Shown here piece by piece: positions 22,985 to 34,296 of a DNA stretch of 64,000 nt; position 1 is the stretch's first letter, and each line of letters begins with the position of its first letter. Both the position numbers and the translations under genes were made by a program. Under the pieces are notes generated by a model that worked only from the letters and a program-made list of their open reading frames with translations, had not been told where the DNA came from and ran no database searches. Source of the stretch: Cycas panzhihuaensis (Eukaryota > Cycadophyta); the NCBI GenBank assembly GCA_023213395.1, contig CM041465.1, forward strand, positions 119,729,741 through 119,793,740. Reading direction: 5' to 3'.

Positions 22985-25900
22985 TTAAACTAAAGGCTCT
23001 TTCGAAAACTGGATCGGACCATTCCCCGCTAGTTCTGGAGGGGTCCTTCTTAGGAAACATGAGGGGGCCCCTTTCTGCTTCAAACTTATGTGGCAAAAGC
23101 ATCCGGATCTTAGGGAGAGGATCAATGAGTGGTGGGGAATTTCGGTTCCCGGATACGCTATGTTCAAGTTTTCGAAGAACCTAAACTGGATTAAACAACA
23201 AATTAAAGCTTGGAATAAGGAGGTCTTTGGAAATATTTTTAAAGACAAAGGTGCCCTGCTGGCAGAGCTAAAAAAGATCGAGGAAATTATTCAACTTGAG
23301 GGAAGATCTCTGGACTTGGATCTATCTGAACAATTTACCACCAGTAAACTAGAAGAGGTGCTGACTAGGGAGGAACTCCACTGGAAACAGAAATCCAGGG
23401 AGCTATGGATAAGGGAGGGGGACAGAAATACTAAGTTCTTCCATTTGTCTACCTTGAAGCATAGGGCCCATAATAGGATTAGCAAACTTCGAAGTAAGGA
23501 CGGGGTTCTGATCGAGACGAAGAATCAGTTTAGAGGAATTGCGTTGGACTACTTTAAGGAGTTATATGTAGAACCCGGATGTCAGGATCCTAATCTAAGA
23601 GCTGGCCTTATGCAATATATTCTGAATGTCATCTCCGAAGCTCAAAACAGTAAATTGATAGAACCATTTTCTCAGGACGAAGTCGAGAAAGCCTTATTTA
23701 AAATGGGTAAGGATAAGGCCCCAGGGTTGGATGGTTTCCCCCCCGGTTTCTTTCAGGAATATTGGGATATTATCAAGGATGATTTAATTTTGGAACTAAA
23801 TGAATTTTTTCACAGGAGGACAATTCTGAAAGAATGGCAGGCCACCTTTTTGGTCTTGATTCCGAAGAAGGAGGGGGCAGATGCAATGGAAGATTTTAGA
23901 CCAATCAGCCTCTGCAATGTAAAATATAAAATTCTAGCTAAAGTGTTAGCGAACTGCCTCAAGGAGTGCCTTCCGGCCATCATCTCTCCAAATCAGGACA
24001 TATTTGTTAAGGGCAGACAAATTACGGATGGTATTATTACAGTACACGAAACAATGCACTTGACTTATCACAGGAAGGAGGCAAGTATGATAATAAAAAT
24101 AGATATGTCTAAGGCCTACGATAGGGTGGCATGGGATTGTCTATTGGATTGTTTAAAAGCGTTCAGTTTTGGGGAGGTTTGGAGGGAATGGATGAGATGT
24201 TGCATATCTAGGGTTTCATTCTCGGTGATTCTAAATGGGAGGTCGACATCCTTCTTTCCCGATTATAGGGGTTTGAGACAAGGAGACCCCCTTTCACCCT
24301 TCCTCTTCATAATTATAGCAGAATTGTTAGGGAGGGCTACAATGGAGCCTCAGAGGATAGGGTGGATATCAGGATTGAAGCCATCTTTTAATTTGGATAA
24401 TATTGTCCATCACCAGTTTGTTGACGACAACATCTTTTTGTGTAGGGCTTCCCTGGGTGAGGCCAGGGCCTTGAAAGCAGGTCTTCAGGCATATGAGAGG
24501 GCTACCAATCAAAGAATTAACTTGGATAAGAGCTCAGTTTTCTTCATCAATACAATGGACAAGCTGCAGAGAAGGATTAGCAGGGTTCTGGAGATCTCCA
24601 GTAGACCCCTTCCCGCCTCATATCTGGGGATGCCACTTTTTGTGGGCAAGATGGTTAAGAATCTGTGGGATCCCATCGTGGGTAGGTTTAACAGGAAGTT
24701 GGCTGGTTGGAAAGGGGCGCTTCTAAGCTGGGCTGGGAAAATTCAGCTTGTGGTGGCCTCTCTTCAGAGCATTCCAGTCTACCAAATGTCCTTATTTAAG
24801 ATGTTGGGCAAGGTTATATCTACCCTCGAGGGCATTATGAAGAGATTTCTATGGTCTGGGGTCGAAGATAGAAACAGATTCCATCTAGTATCGTGGGAGA
24901 AGGTTTGTAAGCCCAAGTGGGTAGGAGGACTTAATGTTAGAAGGCTGGGTCTCTTTAACGAAGCCCTTCTGGCTAAGATGGGGTGGATACTAACCAAAGA
25001 AGAAGGTTCGGTGTGGGGAAAAATTTTAGCCAGGAAATACTTAGGGGATAAACACTTCTTGATGGACGAGGAGTGTAGCTCCTCGGGATCCCCCATTTGG
25101 AAAGCTATTTGGTCTACGCGATCCATTTTGCGCGAAGGTATGAGATGGACACTGGGGGACGGAGAAAGTATAAGGTTTTGGGAAGACAAGTGGTGCGGGC
25201 CCTCTAGGTTAGAGGAGATGCCAAATATTGGTAACATGAAGAGGGCTTGTGAGAATAACTATGGAACTTTAGTCAAGCATTATTGGGTGGGGCAGGGCAA
25301 GAATAGGCTTTCAAGATCGTTTGAAGAGCTGCAAGGTTTCGAGGAGGAGATTCAGAGAGTGAAGGGGGTATTAGAAAACCAATTATATCCGGCGGACTTC
25401 TTCCGACTCACTGGTATGGCCCCTTTCGTCTTTGGGCTCATACGCGGTTAAAGATGGATATAATTTGATGATGGTTAGAGAAGGCTGGGCTAGGAATGAC
25501 ATGCTGGCTGGGGTTTGGAAGTTGGGGCTTCTTCCAAAGATCGCAACTTTCTGGTGGCTCTGTCTTCAAAACAAAATTTTAACAACGGACAACCTCTTGA
25601 AGCGGGGTTTTCATATGGTGAACATGTGCGAATTATGTAAGGTGGAAGCTGAGACCCTGGACCACCTCAGTATTCATTGCCCCTATTCTAGGGAATGCAG
25701 GACGTTTGGTCGGTGGGTATAGTATGGGTTTCCCCTAAATCATTGAAAGACCAATGGCTAGCATGGGACCCTCCATTTAAGAGTAAAACGCTAGGTAGAT
25801 TCTAGAAGATGATTTTCCTGGTAGGTACATGGTACATTTGGAATGAGCGCAATAGGAGAATTTTTCAAGGTAAAGAGACAGATAGCTTTAAATTGTTCAT

Positions 25901-26537
25901 TGAGATCAGGAAAGGCATTCTAGAGATGTTAGTCCCCCCAAAGGAGGACAGGATCCCTAAGGGGGAAGAAGGCATCCTTGATGCGTGGGGTATTGGCTAT
26001 CCGAAGGGTGATGGCGAGAAGAGGAGAGCTATTAATTGGAACCCACGAGTAACACAGGAAAAAATTAACTTTGATGGAGCCGCTAAAGGAAACCCCGGAG
26101 AGGCGGGTGGGGGAGGTCTTTGCAGGGATCATACGGGAAATGTGAAATGGGCTTTCGCGCAGTATTTTGGTATTTGATTGAATCAAAGAGCAGAGATACG
26201 AGCCATGCAAAGAGCGGTAGCTTTGCTGGACGAGGAGGAGGTACAGAAAGTGGTCGTAGAAGGGGACTCCATGTATGTGATCAGGTGTTTAAGGGGGGAG
26301 GCAGAGCCAGGTTGGAACAATAAAGAGATTACCAGAGATGTGCAAGACGTCCTGAGCTCCAAGCTGAGTATTCAGATCCAGCATACCTATAGGGAAGGGA
26401 ATCCGGCAGCAGATTGGCTGGCAAATTGGGCTGTGTTAAATAAAAGAACCAAGGTCTGGAAGGAGGACTTCCCAGAGGAGCTTCTGATTCTGGTTAGGAC
26501 TAATGCACATATTAGGGAGGCAGACAGGGGAGGTTGA
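22985..26537 (+). pseudogene. LINE ORF2 (endonuclease end, RT, RNase H)
   Basis: Domains: endonuclease C-terminus (GAPFCFKLMWQKHPDL), RT from about 23690 (KDKAPGLDGFPPGFFQEYW, LIPKKEGADAMEDFRPISLC, IKIDMSKAYDRVAWDCLL with the first Asp, GLRQGDPLSPFLF, then FVDD as the catalytic box), the zf-RVT-like segment (FWWLCLQNKILTTDNL, CELCKVEAETLDHLSIHCPY) and RNase H (FDGAAKGNPGEAGGGGL, AEIRAMQRA, VEGDSM, YREGNPAADWLAN), whose Asp, Glu, Asp and Asp are all present. Breaks: a frameshift near 25432-25450, a second near 25700 restoring the first frame, TAG at 25803 and TGA at 26175 (FGI, stop, LNQRAE). The first 787 codons (23088-25451) are open. RNase H in ORF2 is known from plant L1 clades. Confidence 0.9.
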
Positions 26538-26675
26538 GAGGATTCTTCATTAATCTGGGCTAGACCATGGGCTTGTCATGGTCATCTTACCTAAGTCGAT
26601 GGGCTATGATGTATAAGGTTTGGGGACCTAGTTAAAACCCCTTCTAATATTATTTTACCTTATCAAAAAAAAAAA
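26538..26675 (+). other. LINE 3' UTR and A tail
   Basis: A short untranslated stretch ending ACCTTATC followed by eleven A (26665-26675). The tail marks the 3' junction with the LTR, which continues GTTAAATGTAATAATG, as at 37013 in the other LTR (ATTAAATGTAATAGTAC). Confidence 0.8.
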
Positions 26676-27023
26676 GTTAAATGTAATAATGAATTCTAAT
26701 ATGGTATGGTACGCACGAGTAGTTCAGGGAATGTACATAGTGATATGTTCCAGACTTATATGGGAATATACAAATAGTGATATTACTTAATAAATAGAAA
26801 AAGTTAGGTGGGATCTTATGTATTGTTCATAATACAATGATCGTATGAGGAATGAATGATGATCGATTGACTAGTATGATGGGATAATGATGATATTATG
26901 ATGTTGCATTGATTGTATAAGCATGTTAGTATTATTATATTGACCAACTCTAACTAGACTACCAATAGTGACCCCTTGACAAGTGTTAATCTTACAAGTG
27001 TAGTGAAATAAATAAAGTAATCA
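26676..27023 (+). repeat. Gypsy-X copy 2, 5' LTR, second part
   Basis: The first part aligns with 37013-37103 (agtagt/agtagtcaagggaatg, gttccaaactta). The remainder aligns with the end of the copy 1 LTR (tagactaccaa, agtgac, gacaagtg). It ends ...AATCA at 27023, one base before the PBS. The reconstructed LTR length without the LINE is about 905 bp. Confidence 0.8.
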
Positions 27024-27024
27024 T

Positions 27025-27037
27025 TGGTTCCATTGCC
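27025..27037 (+). promoter_or_regulatory. Gypsy-X copy 2 primer-binding site
   Basis: TGGTTCCATTGCC, identical to the copy 1 site at 16872-16860. The 13 bases should be complementary to the 3' end of the priming tRNA; I do not assign which. Confidence 0.65.
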
Positions 27038-27601
27038 TACGTCCATTGAGAAGGGACTGGATTAAGAGTTTCATAAGTGTATTATGTGCCAAGACCAAGG
27101 AACCTTAGTTGTCGTCACAATGGAAGACTATAACTAAGCTTTCAACAGTCAAGGGGCCTTCCAATGCCACCAAAGAGGCCTTCAAAGTCAAGTGAACCAC
27201 AAAAAAATACTTCATGTAAGGGATTAGTGGAATCTAGTAAACAAAGGGCGTTACAATGGTTAAGAGAATCTAAATTAAGAAGGACAAAGAGATTAAGCCT
27301 TAAAAACAATGAGTAATGAGTAGTTCATTGAGGAATCTAAGGCAAGTGGAGCCCAAACACCCTAAGAATAAGAAATGGCAAGACATGGGGAACAAATGGT
27401 ACTAACACTTGCCCTAGTTGGATCTGATATTATAAGCCTAGAAAAGGAATAAAATTTACAAGGAAAGTTAGAATGGATTAGCATGGTACTGGTATTTGGC
27501 TCACTAAGCCTCTTTTCGAAACTGGGCCAAGGAAAGAGCAAGGTAAATGTGAATGATACCTTGAAGGGCCTAAGTGATCACGAGGAAAGAGCAAGGTAAA
27601 T
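27038..27601 (+). other. Gypsy-X copy 2 leader with duplications
   Basis: No coherent frame. It contains the upstream copy of a roughly 55-bp direct repeat (27474-27530, second copy 30762-30818) and a 53-bp tandem duplication (27532-27584, 27585-27637). Confidence 0.55.
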
Positions 27602-27637
27602 GTGAATGATACCTTGAAGGACCTAAGCGATCACGAG
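27532..27637 (+). repeat. 53-bp tandem duplication at the gag start
   Basis: Two adjacent near-identical 53-bp units (aaagagcaaggtaaatgtga... to gatcacgagg), differing at about three positions. The unit is not a multiple of three, so it shifts any frame running through it. Confidence 0.85.
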
Positions 27638-29107
27638 GAAAAAGCAGAGGAAGGTCCCTCAACATATTTGAAAAATAAGTTAACAACACAGTTCTTTGAG
27701 GACTCACTAGAAAAGGGATCCGAGCAATCATACCTAATAGTGACACCATTAATAGTTCAGGTATCGAGAATACCTGAAACTATTCATTTACGAACACCTT
27801 TTAACAATCCTCTATTTGGAAAAGAAAGTGCTAACAAGAGTACACCAGGGATGCCACTTTAAAACAGAATTGAGAAAGAAAGGAGGTCCCCAAAGAAATC
27901 AACCTTAGAGAAGGGAAAGTCACCATCATTGGGAGGGAGACCATCAAGTTCACCAAGGATGAATGATTCAAGAGAATTTGGGAAGTTCATCTTCAATGAC
28001 ATATCTAATGCTGTAGAACACATGTATTTATTTCAAAATCTAATAGACGTGAAAAGAATCATAGATAAACATAAAATAAAAGCAAGATTCGCATGTACTT
28101 TGAGAGGAGTACGATTGGCCTAGTACAAGGAGTTAAATAGAGAAGAGACATGGGAGAATAATAAGAAATTATTTGAGGAAAGATTTCATAAATTTTGCAA
28201 TAATGAGACTATGGAAATTGCATTAAGGGAGATTAAGCAAAGACCTGGTGAATCAGTGTTAACCTACATTAGCCGAATGAATATAATAGCATCTAATATA
28301 ATAAAAGAAATAATAACAGATCACAATATGAAAAATTACTTCGTTAGAGGGTTAAATAAAAAGTTAAGATCTATGATGCAAGTGCATCATTCAAAAACCT
28401 TCAAAAATTCTCAGGAGCTAGCCTTGGATACCCAAACTAGAGGGCATGATCTCTTCTTGCTCATAGTACAAGAAGAAATAAGGGAAATAAAGCAAACCTA
28501 GTGTAACCAACCTATTTTTTCATTAGAAAAGACAGGAGAATGATAAAAAATAAAAAATATGAAAAGAGAGGTGGCATGATTGAAACTAAAAAAATAAAAA
28601 CAAAGAAGAGGAGAGCAAAAAAAAGAAAGGGAATGAGTTCAAAATAGAAAAATGGTGCTATATTTGTGAAGAGGACTCTCATTCTACAAAGGAATATGAG
28701 TTGGCCCAAAAAATAGTGCAATGAGGAAATAAGACAAGTGGTGTCACATTTGTGATGTAAACAACAACACCACCAAAGGCTACTATTTCAACTCGAGGAG
28801 AAGGAGCTACAAAGGCCGAGGAAGAGGAAGAGGAACTAACTCGACGTGACATCTATATACTACTAGAAGCACATCATAATCATCAAAGAAAAAACCACCA
28901 ATAGGAAGATGTTTGATATGCCTACAATTTGGCCATTGGAAATTAGAATGTTCAATAGCTATAATACATGAACAATGCCTATTCATATGTAAAGGCTGTG
29001 GTCTTGGAGACCACAAAACAGAAAATTGCAAAAGAAAAGCAAAAGTGACAAAATTAATGAACATAATTTTGAAAATAAGCAAGAATGTTAAATTTCAAAA
29101 TAAGTGA
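27602..29107 (+). pseudogene. Gypsy-X copy 2 gag with zinc knuckles
   Basis: Capsid-like part: IPETIHLRTPFNNPLFG, KFIFNDISNAVEHMYLF, FACTLRGVRLA, stop, then MEIALREIKQRPGESVLTYI, DHNMKNYFVRGLNKKLR. The nucleocapsid part holds two intact CCHC knuckles, CLICLQFGHWKLEC (about 28917) and CKGCGLGDHKTENC (about 28990). Upstream are two further knuckle-like segments, WCYICEEDSHSTKEY (about 28653) and WCHICDVNNNTTKGY (about 28735), whose last Cys is Tyr; the second also has Asn for His. Between them runs a Lys/Glu-rich linker and an RGRGRGR-like patch (about 28820). Stops and frameshifts break it into four pieces. Gag packages element RNA; CCHC knuckles bind nucleic acid (family knowledge). Confidence 0.8.
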
Positions 29108-29485
29108 AAGGGAAAATAAAAAGTAACAAATGATTATCCAAATCCTAAAGTGGAAATTGACAATTTTGAAATGGCAAAATAAACCTTGGAGGAAGCTGCT
29201 TGAAGAAAACCAAAAAAATCATTGCCTATGGAGAAACCAGTGATAAAATACATGTATGTCAGAAAGAATAAATCAAACGATAAAGCACTTATGACTTGTG
29301 AAAAGCAACCTTAGCCACAGTTAGTACAAGTTAAGGAGTTGTTTAAGGGTCTACCAATGGAAGATATACCTCGTATGCTATTATTAATGGAGAATTTGGT
29401 GAAACAACTATAGTTGAAAATCTCATTACAAGTAATTGAACGGATCAAAATCGGAGTGTTGCAATAAAAAAAGGTTGCAAAAAGT

Positions 29486-29830
29486 TTGAAAAAGATTATG
29501 CCATCTTTTGACCTTGACCCAATGGTCACTATTACAATATTGGGTGAAATATTTCAACAAGTAATCATCAATGGTGGGGCAATAGTGAATGCACTGCCAA
29601 CTACGACATGGAAGAAATTAGGAAGCCCAAAGTTGGAAGATGCTACATACTCCTTCAAATTGGTGAATGAGTTATTAGTGAAACATGTGGGTAAATTACC
29701 AAATCTTAAAGTGGATATGGTAGGAATTGTAGTGAGAATTGGCTTTACCATTATGGAAACCGAGAAAGGGATGGCACTTTATTCAGCGTTATTAGGTCGC
29801 CCATGGCTATATAAAACCAGATGCTCATAA
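29486..29830 (+). pseudogene. Gypsy-X copy 2 protease
   Basis: A 114-codon open frame with the retropepsin layout of Ty3/gypsy: DPMVTITILGEIFQQVIINGG, AIVNALPTTTWKKLG and, 70 residues on, YSALLGRPWLYKT. The catalytic position that is Asp in the usual DGGS/DSGA motif is Asn here (IINGGAIVN), so it would be inactive. Gag ends about 380 bp upstream. Confidence 0.75.
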
Positions 29831-30239
29831 AGTTGGAGGGATGTAACTTTCACACTATCAGATAGAGGTAATGAAGTGGTCCTCCCCATGTTGGGGAAGA
29901 GTTCTATTGAAGTAGTAACAGATGATGCCTCTAACACAACCATTTCCAACAATGAAACGTCATCATTCTTTGAGAAAACAAACTTGTATCATGCAATAGA
30001 GGAATCAACAAAGCTAAACCAAATTGTTTTGGGGAAAAATATAACTCCTTGGATGACGAGAAATCAACAAAGTTTGTCAATTTTTTGTTGCAAGAAGTGT
30101 ATGAGTTTAACCCTCCATCTTTTTAATGCAACCTACTGTCTCTAAATAACACTAATGACATAAAAATAAATATTGACATTTTTAAGTATCCTAGTGACCA
30201 AGGTAATACAATAGATAGTATAGGAGATGTACGTGTTAA

Positions 30240-31370
30240 TATTAATATGATACAAAACAAAATCCTAGACCTCAACCCTTAACCTTGCCCCAACCCTAAC
30301 CCTTGCCCTTACCTCGACCTCTTTCCAAACCCTAATCCCCAAAACTTTCCCAATTCCAACCTTCCATTTACCTACGGTATAGGTCCTGAGGTAGATAGCC
30401 CTCCCCTATGCCCATTCCATCTCGAGAAAGGGAGTAATAACCCTTTTTCATCTTCTCTTGAGGTACACCCACCCAACAAGAGGTCTCCTTCTTTAGAAAA
30501 TGTGATAATTATTAATACCGAGCTTATAGTAGTAGAAGAAGAAGCTATGGGAAATATCCTTCGAGATCTTGGTCTAGGCGAAAAAGTAGTTATTCCAGAG
30601 AATAGGAAACATGGACCCTATATTGGTGATCATGTAAAATCATTTTTTGGAGATCAATTGCATGAAACTACTCATTTAATCCATTGCATGGAGTATTGGA
30701 TTGACAAAAGGATATTAAACAAAGTGAAATGGGAATTGGACTTTATATTAACATTGAGAGGATTAGCATGGTACTGGTATTTGGCTCACTAAGACTCTTT
30801 TCGAAACTGGGCCAATCTTTAAGCAACTTTTAGGATTCGCTTGACCCTCCTCACAAATTAAGTATTCCATCATTCTACGTAGGGGATTGTACTAGAAAAC
30901 ACATCCAATGATGTAAGAATTACTGGGTATCCCAAAGCCTTCCTAGGAGTAGTTAGACCCATCTCTTTTTCCATATCTTAGGGAGAATGACTACAAAAAA
31001 GGATGCTAGGAAAGGAAAAAACCTTGGATGCATCTTGGAATAACTTCAAAAAATCCTTTATTAAGACCTTTTTGCACTCGTCTAACGACAAAACAATTGA
31101 CAAAATACCCAAGTATATTAGAAAACTAAGTATGGAGGTAGAACAACCAAAAAACATGTCATTATCACATATAGGAGAAAGTTGGGAAATTAAGAAAGGG
31201 GAAGAGGAAAGTCATAATTATCCTCTTGAGTATATTGAAATTAATTATGGGGAGTGAGAGATAGAAAGGACTCTAACTCATCAAATAAGTGACAAGAATA
31301 ATACAGAAAAAACAAAAGTAAAAACAACTAAAATCTATTTGGAAACTAAAGAAAACCCAAAAAACATACT
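30240..31370 (+). pseudogene. extra block between protease and RT: Pro-rich stretch plus gag-like segment
   Basis: First comes a C-rich stretch (30260-30420) that reads as a Pro/Leu-rich low-complexity peptide. Then a 96-codon frame (30502-30792) ends ILTLRGLAWYWYLAH, a stop, then DSFRNWANL. This resembles the gag segment ACTLRGVRLA and its downstream region. About 55 bp of it (30762-30818) is repeated almost exactly at 27474-27530. A second frame (31003-31257) reads KEKTLDASWNNFKKSFIKTF, reminiscent of gag but unproven. Normal Ty3/gypsy elements go straight from protease to RT, so this looks like an internal duplication or recombination product. Confidence 0.45.
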
Positions 31371-31399
31371 TATGGGAGACTATTGGGATGATAGAACAG

Positions 31400-32740
31400 T
31401 AGCAGATACACAAGTTTCATTTGAAGAATATTGCAATGTCTTTACATGGCCATACAAATACTTGAAGACCATTCCTCTGAAGATTGGGATGCACCACATT
31501 GATGGAGCTTAACTAGTAAAGCAAAGACCTTATCGCATGAATCCAAAGTATAAAGAGAAGGTAAAAGCCGAATTTGAAAAGATACTGAAACTATATACAT
31601 TTATGAAATTGACTACAATGATTAGGTAAGCCTTATAGTGATGGTACTACAGAAAAATGGGAAGATACAAGTCTATGTAAATTACAAACAATTGAACAAA
31701 GTAATAAAGAAGGATCCATTTCTGTTACCCTTCATAGAGGATGTATTGGAGATGGTAGGGGGAAAACAAGGTGTATTCTCTTATAGATGGTTTTAACAGG
31801 TATAATCAAGGGCAAATTGCCCTAGATGATCAAGCCAAAACAACATTCGTAACCGAACGAGGAACCCATACATATCGAGTAATGTCTTTTGGCCTTATCA
31901 GTGCATCAGCCACATTCCAACAAATTGTAATAAATATTTTTCAGAAAATAAATGGGGAGAGAGTGGTAGTGTTCCTTGATGACTAAACATCATATGGATT
32001 GATAAAAATCACATGGACAACCTATAAGAAGAACAACCTTTTCTTAAATCCAGAGAAACACACCTTTTTGGTGCCATTCAAGAATTTTCTAGGACATATC
32101 GTGTGTTGTGACGAATTATTAATAAATCTAGAAAAGGTATCAATAATTGTGCACTTTTCAACACCCCTTACAAGGAAGCAATTAATAGGTTTCCTAGGGT
32201 TGAGTGGATATTATAGAAAGTTTATTAGAGGACATGCATATATCTCTAGTCCATTGGAGGAGCTGTTGAGAAAAGATGTGGGCTGGGAGTGCGATACCGA
32301 ACAGCAAGATGCATTCGAGTCCTTGAAAATGGCTATCGTATATGCGCCTATATTGTGGTTCTTGAATTGGGAGAAGATATTTCATGTACATATGGATGCA
32401 TCACAATATGCAATTGGATGCACATTGGCTCAACCCAGTGATGAGAAGGTGGATCACCCTATCTACTTCGCAAGTTGAAAGTTAACACGAGCAGGACAAA
32501 ACTATACTACGATTGAACGAGAAGGACTTGGGATGGTGTATGCATTGCAAAAATTATGATATTATCTATTGTCCAATCAATTTATATTCTTCGTGGATCA
32601 CCAAGCCCTAATGTATCTAGTAAACAAACCCGTAATGAAAGGGCAGATTAATAGATGGCTGATGTTGTTCTAAGAAGTTACTTTCAAAATAATGGTCAAA
32701 CTTGGAAAAATACATGTGATAATTGACCAACTTTTGAGAA
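31400..32740 (+). pseudogene. Gypsy-X copy 2 reverse transcriptase and RNase H
   Basis: RT: KQRPYRMNPKYKEKVKAEFE, YSLIDGFNRYNQGQIALDDQ, TTFVTERGTHTYRVMSFGL, then VVVFLDD, stop: the catalytic box is FLDD with both Asp kept, followed at once by TAA (31984). Connection: NPEKHTFLVPFKNFLGHIV, GFLGLSGYYRKFIRG. RNase H: FHVHMDASQYAIGCTLAQ, IEREGLGMVYAL, FFVDHQALMYLVNK, KGQINRWLM. At least five stops and a frameshift break it. Copy 1 keeps only the RNase H end (6990-7310). Confidence 0.85.
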
Positions 32741-33039
32741 TTGATAATGGGGAAAAATCTATAAGAGTATCTGATGATTCCCAGAGATAGCACTATTCAG
32801 CATAGATGTAGTTTCGATTGAGTGGTACGAATGGATTCTAAAGTATCTAACAACAGTAGAATTACCACCTAAAATAGATAAAATTGAGCATAGAAATTTT
32901 GTTCGCAAAGTAAAACTATATAAATTAATCCAAGGGGAGTTGTATTAGCTTGGGCTAGATGAGGTGCCTCATCGTTGTTCTAAGCCATACAAGACTAAAT
33001 AAGTCATAGCCCAAGCTTATGAAGGAATAGTAGGAGGTC

Positions 33040-34110
33040 ACATGGGGAAGATGGCCACTTGGAGAAAGCCATTATCAGTTGGTTTTTAGTGGCCCGCAAT
33101 ATTCGAGGACATGAAAAAGTAGATTCAAAAGTGTACTATTGTCAAAGTGTGGGGAAGCCAAGTCAACAAGATTATCGATATCTCAAACCAATTTTGTCAC
33201 TCACACCATTTGAGAAGTGGGGACTTGACTTCGCGGGGCCTATCAAGACAGCTACCCGATGATCTCAAGCCCGTTATATCTTAGTCACAACTGATTATAT
33301 GATTAAACGGGTGGAAGCATAGCCATTATGGAAAGCAAATTCAAAGAGTACAGTATGATTCTTGTATGAAGTGATCATAACCTGTTAGATGTCCATTGGA
33401 AATTGTGAGTGACTAGGGAACACACTTCATCAATCAAACTATAGAAATTTTGACATCTACATTTATGATTAGCCATAAAAATTCAACGCCATACTAACCT
33501 TGAGCTAATGGACAAGCTGAGAGTTCGAACAAAATTAATGGGAATTGTCTTTAGAAGATATGTGACGTGGGTAGATTTGACTGGGCAGAAAAGTTACTGT
33601 CAATGTTATCGCCATTTAGAACAACATATAAAAGGGCAACTGGATAAACACCATTTTGATTGGTATACATAGTAGAAGCCATTTTTTTAATAGAATTTGA
33701 GATTTCCGGTTTAAGAATTGCCATGCAATGTCGGCCCAATAATTATACTCCTTACAAAAATACCTCAAGCAGTTACTACTATTGGACAAAATGAGGTATA
33801 TGGCAAAGTGGCTGTAGAACGTGGAAAAAACAAGGCAAAGATAATGGCATGATCACCACTTGAGGTCAAGACAATTCTAAGAAAGTGACCAAGTATTGCT
33901 TTATGACAAGAAGTTTGGGACACACTTCGAGAAGTTGTAGATGTGATGGTTAGGGCCATATATCGCCAAGAAAATCTTCAAGAATGGATTAGCAAAGATA
34001 CGAGAGATAGATGGACCCCAGCTGCTAACATTGGTCAATGGTAATAGATTGAAACCCAATCACATCAAGGGTATGATTAACTCCATAAAGGAATCAGATG
34101 GTTGTACTAT
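33040..34110 (+). pseudogene. Gypsy-X copy 2 integrase
   Basis: Zinc-binding end CQSVGKPSQQDYRYLKP, then TPFEKWGLDFAGPIKTATR, YILVTTDYM, a degraded DQGTHF-like stretch near 33412 with frame changes, ANGQAESSNK (third catalytic Glu kept) and KICDVGRFDWAEKLLS. The C-terminus carries the GPY/F-type module: LLYDKKFGTHFEKL, WLGPYIAKKIFKNG, IDGPQLLTLVNGNRLKP. Multiple stops. Relative to copy 1 the C-terminal module is better preserved. Confidence 0.8.
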
Positions 34111-34261
34111 ACGTGTTGCTTGACATTGAAAAAGCAATCAAGGTTGTCTTAGTACTAGGGAATGATTCCAATCTAGTATGTAAACTCAAAAACACAAATA
34201 AAATAAAATAAAAATAAGAAAAAATAACCATAACTCATATCATTCATTTGAGTAATATGGC

Positions 34262-34296
<35 letters not shown>

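Larger units (their letters stand above)
22921..26675 (+). mobile_element. L1-type LINE, 5'-truncated, inserted in the Gypsy-X 5' LTR
   Basis: A non-LTR retrotransposon: the tail of the endonuclease domain, a full RT, a zinc-finger-like Cys/His segment, an RNase H domain, a short 3' UTR and an A tail at 26665-26675. LTR sequence resumes right after the tail. It lacks ORF1 and most of the endonuclease, a normal outcome of incomplete target-primed reverse transcription. An exact target duplication is not obvious; TTAAAT occurs on both sides. It is the least decayed coding sequence in the window and less AT-rich than its surroundings. Confidence 0.9.

Noticed and set aside
24779-25237. A 152-codon minus-strand frame
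   Set aside because: It is the antisense shadow of the LINE ORF2 open frame.
30271-30330. Telomere-like CCCTAACCC words
   Set aside because: Only two imperfect units occur inside a C-rich, Pro-coding low-complexity stretch, with no tandem TTTAGGG array.
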